In this document: piece after piece, positions 1 to 5,933 of the stretch | Layout: each line of letters starts with the position of its first letter | How positions within the stretch are numbered: position 1 is the first letter of the stretch | NCBI GenBank assembly: GCA_026647385.1 | Contig: JAPKGY010000185.1 | Location: forward strand, 1-6,402 | Reading direction: 5' to 3' | Length of the DNA stretch: 6,402 nt | Source of the DNA: Phycisphaerae bacterium | Lineage (GTDB): Bacteria; Planctomycetota; Phycisphaerae; UBA1845; PWPN01 | Made by a program: the position numbers and the translations under genes | The notes under the pieces: generated by a model | The model's input: the letters and a program-made list of their open reading frames with translations, nothing else | Database searches by the model: none | What the model was told of the DNA's origin: nothing

Positions 1-222
1 TCTTATGACGAAATTGTGAAGTCCTACGAAAAGTTCATTCCCGAAGCGGATCGCCCCCAGGAGAAGAAGCCCGGTGCGGAAGATGCCAAAGCCGGGGGAG
101 GAGGAGGGCTGCTCGCCGATGGGACTGAGCCTGTGGATCAGATCTTGGCCAAGGCCCAGTGCATTGTTTGCCATACCATCCCGGGCATCCCCGGCGCCAC
201 AGGCGCTGTTGGGCCTAAGTGA
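1..222 (+). CDS. Truncated c-type cytochrome, 3' fragment of gene entering from the left
   Basis: The reading frame is open from base 1 to a TGA at 220-222, so the start lies outside the window; 73 residues are visible. They show a charged, Pro-rich stretch, a run of five Gly (about residues 36-40), then C-I-V-C-H followed by TIPGIPGATGAVGPK. CxxCH is the covalent heme-c attachment site with His as the proximal iron ligand, and the CHTIPGIPGA..GA.GP continuation is typical of class I electron-transfer cytochromes c. In that family another 60-100 residues follow, including the distal Met ligand. Here the protein stops three residues after the VGP turn, so the distal ligand and the C-terminal helix are missing. 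From about base 215 the DNA is the antisense of the neighbouring sugar-porter gene, so no frame holds the rest. A small frameshift therefore cannot explain the loss. The product is probably non-functional, or the junction is artificial. Cytochrome identity is fairly sure; the exact subfamily is unknown. Confidence 0.7.
   Translation, partial: SYDEIVKSYEKFIPEADRPQEKKPGAEDAKAGGGGGLLADGTEPVDQILAKAQCIVCHTIPGIPGATGAVGPK
214..222. other. Rearrangement or assembly junction joining two truncated convergent genes
   Basis: The cytochrome frame (+) ends at 222 and the sugar-porter frame (-) ends at 215, so the two stop codons almost coincide. Cytochrome-like sequence runs to about base 219. Porter sequence on the other strand runs to about 218-220, at the end of its ninth membrane helix. 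Each gene lacks its normal 3' end, and each stop codon is formed from the other gene's sequence. This is what a single deletion between two convergent genes would leave. A chimeric contig join would look the same. Confidence 0.55.
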
Positions 223-1249
223 CAAATGCCCATCCGAGCAAGGCCAGCGCCACTCCCATGCCCACCGATGCGATCAGCAGAAGCGGCTTGCGGCCCGCTC
301 GATCCACAATCCAGATCGCCACGAGAGTAAAGAGGACGTTAACCACGCCGATCGCCACCGTGGAATCGAGCGACTGCTGTGTTGCCTGCTGCGCGTTCTT
401 GAAAATCTCAGGCGCGTAGTACATGACGATATTAATCCCCGTGATCTGCTGCAGAATCGCCAGCCCGATGCCGACTATCAGGGGCACACGCATGGCGGGA
501 TCGAGCAATTGTCCGAGGCTCTCTTCCTGTTCGAGGTCCAGTGCGTCCTGAATCTCTGAAACCTCTTGCCGGGCATGCGTGACGCCCCCTACTCGGGCGA
601 GAACGACCTCCGCCGCCTCCCGCCGGCCACGCTTCATCAGCCAACGTGGACTCTCGGGCAGAGTACCCAAAAGCAACAGAAAAACCACGGCCGGAAATGC
701 CCCCGATCCGAACATCCACCGCCACCCGACAGCTACGTTCCAGGCCTCGTTCCCCAAGGCTGCTACCCGCGCGTTGACGAAGTAAACCACGAGCATTCCG
801 AACACGATTGCAAACTGGTTTATGGAGACAAGCCGCCCACGAAGCCGCGCGGGGGCAACCTCGGAGATGTACAAGGGACAGATAAGCGACGCGATGCCGA
901 TGCCAACGCCGCCCAGCATCCGAGCAATCACCAGTTCGGTGACGCTACGGGGAATCGCGGCCCCCACCGCCGAGAGCGTGAACAGCACCGCGGACAAGAG
1001 CATCGCCTTCTTGCGTCCGAACCGATCGCTTACATACCCGGCAATCGACGCTCCGAGCATACAGCCAACCAGAACACTGCCCGCCGCCCAACCCTCCATG
1101 ATGGGATCCAGTTCAAATCGCTGCCGAAGAAACCCGATGGCCCCCGAGATGACCCCCGTGTCGTACCCGAAGAGCAGTCCGCCCAGCGCCGCCACCAGCG
1201 TCAACAGCAGAACGTAAAGTGTGCTGCCGCCGTCCGCCGTCGTGTTCAT
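215..1249 (-). CDS. C-terminally truncated MFS sugar porter (XylE/GLUT-like)
   Basis: This would be a proton-coupled or facilitative sugar transporter of the inner membrane. I chose the ATG at 1247-1249 (344 aa) because AGGA lies 7 bases before it and the product then runs directly into helix 1 (LFGYDTGVISGA, residues 26-37). An in-frame ATG at 1268-1270 would add 7 residues. Family motifs appear in order: SDRFGRKK (74-81) after helix 2, PLYISEVAP (125-133) with RGRL (137-140) after helix 4, WRWM (177-180), PESPRWL (198-204) after helix 6, QQITGIN (267-273) in helix 7, and the second-half DRAGRKP (316-322) after helix 8. The protein stops at ALLGWAFVT, the end of helix 9. Family members have about 450-480 residues and 12 helices. 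Helices 10-12, the second-half E..P..R motif and the PETKG tail are absent, so it should be inactive. The loss coincides with the truncation of the cytochrome gene. The substrate cannot be named; hexose, pentose or inositol are all possible. Confidence 0.88.
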   Translation of the reverse strand: MNTTADGGSTLYVLLLTLVAALGGLLFGYDTGVISGAIGFLRQRFELDPIMEGWAAGSVLVGCMLGASIAGYVSDRFGRKKAMLLSAVLFTLSAVGAAIPRSVTELVIARMLGGVGIGIASLICPLYISEVAPARLRGRLVSINQFAIVFGMLVVYFVNARVAALGNEAWNVAVGWRWMFGSGAFPAVVFLLLLGTLPESPRWLMKRGRREAAEVVLARVGGVTHARQEVSEIQDALDLEQEESLGQLLDPAMRVPLIVGIGLAILQQITGINIVMYYAPEIFKNAQQATQQSLDSTVAIGVVNVLFTLVAIWIVDRAGRKPLLLIASVGMGVALALLGWAFVT

Positions 1250-1626
1250 GCCCCTATCCTGGTTCCGCATGACCTGCTGCCTCTCCGACCCGTGACGGTT
1301 CCTGCCACCCTGGCGTTCAATGTGCCGAACGCACAATAGCGGTCCGGGTCGGATTTGTACACGGTTTCGCGGATCACGCTTCGGCGGAACCCACAACCAG
1401 GGCCCGAAAGCGAAGAGCCAGCGCCTCCGCGTTGAGCCGCGACCCGAAGGGGAACGCTCACCGGAACCCATCCTCTATTACCGCCGGATGCGGCCAAGGT
1501 TATACTCCCACCTCCGAAAGATCCGCCGGACGCCGGGTACCGCGCCGGAACATTCGCCGTGTGTCAGCCGACCGCGCGCGGGGCGTGCCTCAAGCCCGAC
1601 GACCCCCGGGATCGAGCGAGTCACCC
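1250..1626. other. Divergent intergenic region between sugar porter and ABC ATPase
   Basis: About 377 bases separate the two divergent starts, so both promoters should lie here. Long frames cross it on both strands, but they look like chance openness in GC-rich DNA: they show no motif, and the flanking proteins begin naturally at 1249 and 1627. Apart from the -10-like box at 1501-1506, I see no convincing operator, riboswitch or small gene. Confidence 0.5.
1501..1506 (+). promoter_or_regulatory. Candidate -10 box for the ABC ATPase gene
   Basis: TATACT matches the sigma-70 -10 consensus at five of six positions and is AT-rich against its surroundings. Transcription would start near 1513, giving a leader of about 114 bases to the ATG at 1627. 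The matching -35 is poor (three of six at best, around 1477-1483), so this is only a candidate. Confidence 0.3.
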
Positions 1627-3174
1627 ATGGCCGATCCAACCCGAAAACCCGCGATCCTCCGCTTCGACGGGCTCTGCAAGCATTTCGCCGGGGTGACCGC
1701 CCTGTCCCACGTCAGCTTCGAGATCCGCCGTGGCGAGTGCCACGCTCTCATCGGCGAAAACGGCGCCGGCAAGTCCACCCTCGGCAGGATCGTGGCCGGC
1801 ATTCACCCGCCGTCGGCCGGCACCGTTTACCTCGAAGGGAAAGCCGCCTGTTTCAACGTACCCCTCGACGCCGTGCGCGCCGGCATCGGCATGGTTCACC
1901 AGGAACTCTGCTTCTGCCCGAACCTGAGCGTGGCCGACAACCTCTGCCTGGGCAACCTGCCGACGCGGTTCGCCCTGCTCGACCGCTCCGCGATGCGCAG
2001 CCGGGCCCGGGCCATGCTCGCCGAAATCGGGGCCGACATCGACGTCGACGCCCCCATCGCCTCGCTCTCGACAGGCCAGGAGCAGATGGTCCAGATCGCC
2101 GGCGCCGTCGGCAGCGGCGCGAACATCATCGTCATGGACGAACCGACCAGCTCGCTCGCCTCCGCGGAGGCTGAACGACTCTTCGACCTGGTCGACCGCC
2201 TCAAGGCCCGCGGCACCACCCTCGTGTACGTTTCGCACCGCCTCGAGGAAATCTTCCGACTGTGCGACCGGGTCACCGTTCTCCGCGACGGCCAACACAT
2301 CGAGACCGCGCCGATCGCCGACATGACCATGGACCGCATCGTCCGCCTGATGATCGGCCGATCCGTGGACGAGTACTTCCCAAAACATCTGTCCGCCGCT
2401 GTCGGGGCGGAACGATTGCGCGTGGAGGGCCTGACCTCGCCCGGCCGATTCCAGAACATCACCTTTTCGGTCCGCGCCGGCGAGGTCGTCGGCTTGGCGG
2501 GCCTGGTCGGCGCCGGGCGCAGCGAAATCGCCCGGGCCGTCTTCGGCCTGGACCCCCACGCGTCCGGCGGAATCCACGTCGATGGCAGACCCGTCGCCGT
2601 GCGATCCCCGCGCCAGGCGATGAGCCTCGGCATCGGCTACCTGCCCGAGGACCGCAAAACCCAAGGCCTCATTCTTCAAATGGGCGGCCGGGCCAACCTC
2701 ACGCTCCCCATCCTCGATCGGCTCAGCCGGTTTGGCTTCGTTCGTACCACCGCGGAACGCGCCCTGACCCGCGCTTTCTTCGAACGCCTGCGCGTCCGCG
2801 CGTCGCACATGGATGCGCCCGTGTCCTCGCTCTCGGGCGGCAATCAGCAAAAGATCGCCTTGGCCAAGTGGCTGGCCTGCCAGTGCGGAATCCTGCTCAT
2901 CGACGAGCCCACCCGCGGTGTCGACGTCGGCGCCAAAGCCGAAATCCACGCCCTCATCGATGAGCTCGCCCGAAAGGGCTCAGCCATTCTGCTCATCTCT
3001 TCCGAACTGTCCGAAGTGCTCAATCTCTCCACGCGCATCGTCGTCCTGCGCGAAGGACGCCTCATGGGCGAACTGCCGCGCGAGCAAGCCAAACAGGAAA
3101 CGGTCATGCGACTGATGGCCGGCGTAACCGGCACACTGGCCCAACCCAACAAAACGCTTGGCCAGCATGGGTAA
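1627..3174 (+). CDS. Sugar ABC transporter ATP-binding protein, two NBDs (RbsA/MglA/XylG type)
   Basis: A 515-aa cytoplasmic ATPase that powers import of a monosaccharide through a membrane permease; family members are usually about 500 aa. NBD1 is complete: Walker A GENGAGKST (43-51), Q-loop HQE (91-93), signature LSTGQEQ (147-153), Walker B VMDEPT (169-174), switch His204. NBD2 is degenerate in the way normal for this family. Its Walker A is GLVGAGRSE (292-300) with Arg for Lys, and the His of the switch is replaced (LLISSELSE, 455-463). It keeps LSGGNQQK (402-409) and LLIDEPTRGVDVG (423-435). The ATG at 1627 was chosen because the usual N-terminus (LRFDGLCKHFAGVTALSHV) follows at once; its ribosome-binding site is weak, and the 65 in-frame upstream codons show no homology features. 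No permease or periplasmic binding protein lies on either side, so partners must be encoded elsewhere. Substrate class is inferred from the family only. Confidence 0.93.
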   Translation: MADPTRKPAILRFDGLCKHFAGVTALSHVSFEIRRGECHALIGENGAGKSTLGRIVAGIHPPSAGTVYLEGKAACFNVPLDAVRAGIGMVHQELCFCPNLSVADNLCLGNLPTRFALLDRSAMRSRARAMLAEIGADIDVDAPIASLSTGQEQMVQIAGAVGSGANIIVMDEPTSSLASAEAERLFDLVDRLKARGTTLVYVSHRLEEIFRLCDRVTVLRDGQHIETAPIADMTMDRIVRLMIGRSVDEYFPKHLSAAVGAERLRVEGLTSPGRFQNITFSVRAGEVVGLAGLVGAGRSEIARAVFGLDPHASGGIHVDGRPVAVRSPRQAMSLGIGYLPEDRKTQGLILQMGGRANLTLPILDRLSRFGFVRTTAERALTRAFFERLRVRASHMDAPVSSLSGGNQQKIALAKWLACQCGILLIDEPTRGVDVGAKAEIHALIDELARKGSAILLISSELSEVLNLSTRIVVLREGRLMGELPREQAKQETVMRLMAGVTGTLAQPNKTLGQHG

Positions 3175-3295
3175 TACGGCACCAAATCGGAGCGAAGGAG
3201 TGCGGAGTCCCGCCAAAAAGTCGAGGGGCGCCAACGCGATCGATACCGTAACCATACGGCGCTTGCTCGTTACACCTACCTTGTATTACTGGTAA

Positions 3296-3417
3296 CTCAA
3301 ACTGACCGATTCGTGGAAAGATGAGCCACGGGCTTCTGCGCTCGTCGCCGCCGCGACCTAAAGCCCGCGGCTCTTCAGAGTTACGGAACTCCGACGGATG
3401 CAATCGGTCAGTTTGAG
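3296..3417. repeat. 122-base nested inverted-repeat element (MITE/REP-like)
   Basis: The ends are a perfect 16-base inverted repeat: CTCAAACTGACCGATT at 3296-3311 and its complement at 3402-3417. Inside is a second pair of 13 bases, GAGCCACGGGCTT at 3323-3335 and AAGCCCGCGGCTC at 3361-3373, with one mismatch that becomes a G-U pair in minus-strand RNA. A third small stem is GAGTT/AACTC with a 4-base loop (3377-3390, read on the minus strand). Together they could fold as an outer stem with two inner hairpins. The inner GAGCC(G/A)CGGGCTT sequence resembles GC-rich REP palindromes. The element starts at codon 72 of the small minus-strand gene and supplies its last residues and stop. No clear target-site duplication is visible. 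Confidence 0.7.
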
Positions 3418-3630
3418 CTGGTGATGATCGTGCATGACCTGCGGATGCTGGACCACCGGACCGGTCGGCGGACAGATCACCCCGAACGACGAATCCGGCG
3501 CCTCTTGCCCTGCGGCGGAAACGTCGTTCGTGGAAGGACGGGCCTGAGCCACACGCACCTGCTCCATGCACCAGAGGCATCCACCCACTAACGCGATCGA
3601 CAGGAACACGCGATTTCGACTTGCGACCAC
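3358..3630 (-). CDS. Small secreted protein of unknown function, C-terminus formed by a repeat element
   Basis: I do not recognise this 90-aa protein. The GTG start at 3628-3630 is supported by a strong ribosome-binding site, GGGAGG, 6 bases upstream. Residues 1-30 look like a Sec signal peptide: basic MVASRNR, hydrophobic core VFLSIALVGGCLWCM, and a likely cut after VAQA (27-30). The mature part is short and polar, with Cys53 and a His-rich stretch HPQVMHDHH (62-70) that might bind metal, although that is speculation. From Leu72 onward the residues, including the KSRGL end and the TAG stop, are encoded inside the inverted-repeat element. The original C-terminus has therefore probably been replaced, and the ancestral protein may have been longer. 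The gene stands alone, and its leader carries two hairpins. Expression is plausible from the start signals; function is unknown. Confidence 0.55.
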   Translation of the reverse strand: MVASRNRVFLSIALVGGCLWCMEQVRVAQARPSTNDVSAAGQEAPDSSFGVICPPTGPVVQHPQVMHDHHQLKLTDCIRRSSVTLKSRGL

Positions 3631-3638
3631 ACAACACC

Positions 3639-3656
3639 TCCCGATGCCGTTCGGGA
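3639..3656 (-). promoter_or_regulatory. Hairpin overlapping the ribosome-binding site of the small secreted-protein gene
   Basis: TCCCGA (3639-3644) and TCGGGA (3651-3656) pair across a 6-base loop. On the minus-strand RNA the 3' arm holds most of the GGGAGG ribosome-binding site of the gene starting at 3630, so folding would partly hide it. This could dampen or modulate translation. A 6-base stem in GC-rich DNA may also arise by chance. Confidence 0.3.
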
Positions 3657-3661
3657 CCGAT

Positions 3662-3675
3662 CAGCCCGCGGGCTG
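3662..3675. repeat. 14-base perfect palindrome
   Basis: CAGCCCGCGGGCTG is perfectly self-complementary. It lies 31 bases upstream of the GTG start of the small secreted-protein gene (-), in its leader or promoter region. Its core GCCCGCGGGC resembles the inner arm of the 122-base element (GCCGCGGGCTT), so it could be a lone REP-like unit. It could also be an operator. Confidence 0.45.
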
Positions 3676-3803
3676 TCGGCGAAATCCGTTCCCAGCCGGC
3701 CGACTCAACTCATGCCGACCGAAAGCGGGGTGTTTACCTTGAAGGAAACGCCCTGTCAAGTGTCGAAACCCGAAGGAATCGTGGACTGCGGGAGCTGTGG
3801 GGT

Positions 3804-3825
3804 GCCCCGCGCGTACGCGCGGGGC
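3804..3825. repeat. 22-base perfect palindrome, possible hairpin terminator
   Basis: The half-site GCCCCGCGCGT is followed directly by its exact complement, giving 22 self-complementary bases with no mismatch. It sits 36 bases past the stop codon of the alpha/beta hydrolase gene (-), where a transcription-stopping hairpin would be expected. No T-run follows on either strand, so a classical Rho-independent terminator is not supported. A REP-like unit, a protein-binding site or a hairpin that stabilises the 3' end of the mRNA are alternatives. Confidence 0.5.
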
Positions 3826-3861
3826 GTGTTGCCTCGCTAGCCAGGCGTCGATTCAGTCCCC

Positions 3862-4527
3862 TCACCCCGCCAAACAGCGCTCGATGAACCGGTTGACCTG
3901 TTCGGCATGGGTCAGGTTGATCAAATGCCCACCCCCAGGCACCACTTCATCGGGACAAACGCCCTTGAGGGGAATAATCCGGTCGATCTGGCCGTGGATG
4001 TGGCGGCTGGGGCACGGCAAAGTCGGGCGACCGGCCCATCTCAGGATCATCCTGCCGGCCCCTCGCAGCAGCGGCACCGGAACGTCGTGCGACATTACCC
4101 GGACCAGCTCGCGCTGCTCGTCGTCGAGGGACTCCAACTTGGACATGATTCGGCTGCTCGCCCCGCAACGCATGCGAACCAGGCCGTCCGGGACAAACCG
4201 GGCAACGCGTTCCACCCACCAGTAGTAGCGCGGGATGGCAGCGTTGCTTCGGCAAGTGGCTATGAGGATCGCACATCGGGCCGGACACATCATGGCCAGT
4301 TCGGCCGCGACCATGCCGCCGAACGAGACTCCCCCCACCACGCACGGCTCCGTCAACCCCAGCATCTCCTTCAAGCGGGCCGCGTACGCGGGGAGGTCCT
4401 CTTCAGGCTTGGGAATGGGCATCGAGGGCACTTCGAAATCGAATCCATACGCGCGCTGCGGACCGAAGAGACGCTCGTCGGCTCCCATTCCCGGGATCAG
4501 AATGAATCGTTCCTGAGGCACGGCCAC
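3862..4527 (-). CDS. Alpha/beta-fold hydrolase
   Basis: A 221-aa cytoplasmic serine hydrolase (no signal peptide) with the features of the alpha/beta fold. After strand 3 comes the oxyanion-hole turn IPGMGADERLF (11-21). The nucleophile elbow is GGVSFGG (65-71) with Ser68 as nucleophile. The likely acid is Asp182 in HGQIDRIIP (178-186), and the catalytic His is His201 in GGGHLINLTHAEQ (198-210). The complete triad suggests an active enzyme, either an esterase or another C-C or C-O hydrolase; sequence alone does not give the substrate. It is slightly shorter than the typical 250-280 aa, mainly because the cap region between residues 90 and 170 is small. The GTG at 4525-4527 gives the natural N-terminus, but no good ribosome-binding site precedes it; GTG at codon 3 is an alternative. 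It is divergent from tsaB with 113 bases between starts and has no evident operon partner. Confidence 0.85.
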   Translation of the reverse strand: MAVPQERFILIPGMGADERLFGPQRAYGFDFEVPSMPIPKPEEDLPAYAARLKEMLGLTEPCVVGGVSFGGMVAAELAMMCPARCAILIATCRSNAAIPRYYWWVERVARFVPDGLVRMRCGASSRIMSKLESLDDEQRELVRVMSHDVPVPLLRGAGRMILRWAGRPTLPCPSRHIHGQIDRIIPLKGVCPDEVVPGGGHLINLTHAEQVNRFIERCLAG

Positions 4528-4628
4528 AGTAATAACATCGGTCGAGGAAAACGCAAGGGCCTTTCACCGGCGGCGTCGGCCGCAAGCCGCGGCACGGGAC
4601 GCATGTCCCCCCGCTCGCCCCGTTCCGC

Positions 4629-4634
4629 TACAAT
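4629..4634 (+). promoter_or_regulatory. -10-like box immediately before tsaB
   Basis: TACAAT matches the sigma-70 -10 consensus at five of six positions and ends 6 bases before the tsaB ATG. Transcription from it would start at or next to the start codon, giving a leaderless mRNA. This fits the lack of a properly spaced ribosome-binding site: the only candidate, GAGG at 4635-4638, is 2 bases from the ATG. No -35 match is seen at 16-18 bases upstream, so support is partial. Confidence 0.35.
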
Positions 4635-4640
4635 GAGGCC

Positions 4641-5369
4641 ATGGCAACGACGGATCGACGCATCCTCGTGATTGAAACCTCCAGCCGACGGGGTGCCGCG
4701 GCACTGGCCGACGAGCGCGGCATGGTCGTGGCCGAAAACCTGCCCGGTACCGTACGCCACGCCGGTGAGCTTCTGCCCGCGATCGATCGAATGCTGAAAG
4801 AGCAGGGTTGGCGACCGGATACCCTGACCGAGGTGTTCGTCTCCATCGGCCCGGGCAGCTTCACCGGCCTGCGGGTCGGGGTGACCGTCGCTCGAACGCT
4901 TGCCTGGTCGCTCGGCGCGCGGGTGGTGGCTGTCCCCACCGTCGATGTCCTCGCCCTCAATGCCCTGCGGGCCGATCCCCCCCCGACCCGACTGGCCGTC
5001 GTGCTCGACGCCAAGCAATCCCGTGTATTCGCCGCCGCGTTCGACCTCCGCGGCGGCCGTTGCCACAAAACCATCGACGCCCACATGGTCGAACCCCGCG
5101 TGTTCCTGTCACGCTGCCCCGGCCCCCTGGCGGTCCTCGGCGAGGGGATCCCCTACCATCGCCAGGCCATCGATGAGTCCGGCGCGCAAGTACTGCCGGA
5201 GGAATTGTGGTGCCCTCGGCCGGAACATGTTTATCTCGTGGGAAAGGGCATGGCGGATGCCGGACAGTTCACTCCCGGTGGCGACTTGCTGCCCCTCTAT
5301 ATCCGCAGGCCGGAGGCCGAAGAGAAGTGGGAGAAGCTCCACGGTCCCGGTGGCCGGCGGGTCACGTGA
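4641..5369 (+). CDS. tsaB: tRNA threonylcarbamoyladenosine (t6A) biosynthesis protein TsaB
   Basis: TsaB (YeaZ) is the inactive-ASKHA scaffold subunit that binds TsaD, and with TsaE transfers threonylcarbamoyl to A37 of ANN-decoding tRNAs in the cytoplasm. The 242-aa length fits the family (about 220-240). Motifs in order: ILVIETSS (8-15) as the first strand of the fold, RHAGELLP (39-46) with the conserved His, SIGPGSFTGLRVGVTVART (68-86), the diagnostic TsaB signature, then VVAVPTVDVLA (95-105) and VLDAKQSRVFAAAF (121-134). The C-terminus LLPLYIRRPEAEEKWE (216-231) matches the usual P-x-Y-x-R-x-P-E ending, with an extra tail of about 11 residues. The ATG at 4641 fits the family N-terminus. 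The common partners rimI, tsaE and tsaD are not adjacent: a repeat and convergent small genes follow, and a divergent hydrolase lies upstream. It appears to be monocistronic. Confidence 0.95.
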   Translation: MATTDRRILVIETSSRRGAAALADERGMVVAENLPGTVRHAGELLPAIDRMLKEQGWRPDTLTEVFVSIGPGSFTGLRVGVTVARTLAWSLGARVVAVPTVDVLALNALRADPPPTRLAVVLDAKQSRVFAAAFDLRGGRCHKTIDAHMVEPRVFLSRCPGPLAVLGEGIPYHRQAIDESGAQVLPEELWCPRPEHVYLVGKGMADAGQFTPGGDLLPLYIRRPEAEEKWEKLHGPGGRRVT

Positions 5370-5410
5370 TCTCGTGCCGAGGTCGTCGCTCAAAGTCACG
5401 GCGCGCCGGC

Positions 5411-5470
5411 CGCGCCTCCTCCGCGCGGGCCGCGCCGCTTCCGCGCAGGCCGCGCCGCTTCCGCGCAGGC
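5411..5470. repeat. 20-base tandem repeat, three units
   Basis: CGCGCCGCTTCCGCGCAGGC occurs twice in perfect tandem at 5431-5450 and 5451-5470. A third unit at 5411-5430 differs at three positions. The 20-base period is not a multiple of three, and the repeat lies between the 3' ends of tsaB (+) and a small gene (-), so it is not coding. It begins 42 bases after the tsaB stop. The GC-rich units could form short stems in RNA, but there is no T-run, so no terminator is called. Confidence 0.75.
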
Positions 5471-5513
5471 CGGTAGGAACACGTGCGGAAACCCCATCAG
5501 GCCGGCCCGGGGG

Positions 5514-5702
5514 CTAATCCAGCTGATTATCGAGCCAGTCGAAGAAGTCTCCCACGTCTTCCACGTCGTCCAGTTGCGGGTTGCCTTCAATCTCGTCGGC
5601 GGCGTCTCGCAGAAGGTTGGCGGTACACGAACCCGCCGAGTTGGCGAACAACATCGCTCCGCTGCAAACCAGCGGCAGCCAGACCAAAATGCGTTTGAAC
5701 AT
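5514..5702 (-). CDS. Small acidic exported protein, unknown function
   Basis: I do not recognise this 62-aa protein. The ATG at 5700-5702 is preferred: it gives an N-terminus MFKRILVWLPLVCSGAMLFA typical of a signal peptide, with a G-rich ribosome-binding stretch (GGGGGTAGG) ending 3 bases upstream. An in-frame GTG at 5718-5720 would add six residues that look unlike a signal peptide. Export cleavage could fall near Ser25-Cys26 (SAGSC). This is a poor lipobox because the -3 residue is Ala rather than Leu, so lipidation is uncertain. The mature part, about 36 residues, is strongly acidic: about 12 Asp/Glu, only one Arg and no Lys, ending in DFFDWLDNQLD. It lies downstream of a second small exported-protein gene on the same strand, with 231 bases between them, so co-transcription is possible but not shown. 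Function is unknown. Confidence 0.55.
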   Translation of the reverse strand: MFKRILVWLPLVCSGAMLFANSAGSCTANLLRDAADEIEGNPQLDDVEDVGDFFDWLDNQLD

Positions 5703-5933
5703 CAGCCTACCCCCGTTCACAGGATTTCCAGAGGTCGAGATCTCCCGTCAGACCAAGTATCGGCCGACCGTCGTGAAAGGGATGAGTCGACGGGACCGAT
5801 CCGGGAGGCGCTTTGGCCGCGAAGATGGCCGGGAAAGCACGCAACATACTGAAAATAATAACCTTACGCCTATCGAGCCAATTCGAGGAGTTGCGCCCAA
5901 GGGCCGGATCGGCGGATCAGGCCACGTTCATCA
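5703..5933. other. Intergenic gap between two small exported-protein genes
   Basis: I see no gene here. An AT-rich patch at 5845-5868 (containing GAAAATAATAACC) stands out from the GC-rich surroundings and could hold a promoter for the gene starting at 5702 (-), but no pair of -35 and -10 boxes with proper spacing can be picked out. Confidence 0.35.

Noticed and set aside
566..1339. 257-aa plus-strand frame over the sugar porter
   Set aside because: It is antisense to a gene with clear motifs, and the product is a His/Pro/Arg-rich string typical of shadow frames.
1432..1626. In-frame N-terminal extension of the ABC ATPase by 65 codons
   Set aside because: The residues are Arg/Pro/Ser-rich with no motif, and the normal family N-terminus begins at the ATG at 1627. 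The open frame is expected from high GC.
1621..2949. 442-aa open frame antisense to the ABC ATPase
   Set aside because: It mirrors the sense gene codon for codon, carries no recognisable domain, and is the usual shadow of a GC-rich coding region.
3246..3259. Small hairpin CCGTA/TACGG as terminator of the ABC ATPase gene
   Set aside because: A 5-base stem without a T-run about 70 bases after the stop is too weak to call.
3296..3417. Integron attC recombination site
   Set aside because: Size and nested symmetry are similar, but the ends (CTCAAAC and GTTTGAG) do not fit the RYYYAAC and GTTRRRY core sites, and no integrase or cassette array is present.
3804..3825. Classical Rho-independent terminator
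   Set aside because: The stem is strong, but no T-run follows on either strand, so it was listed as a palindrome only.
5411..5470. CRISPR array
   Set aside because: The units are directly adjacent with no spacers, and there are no cas genes.
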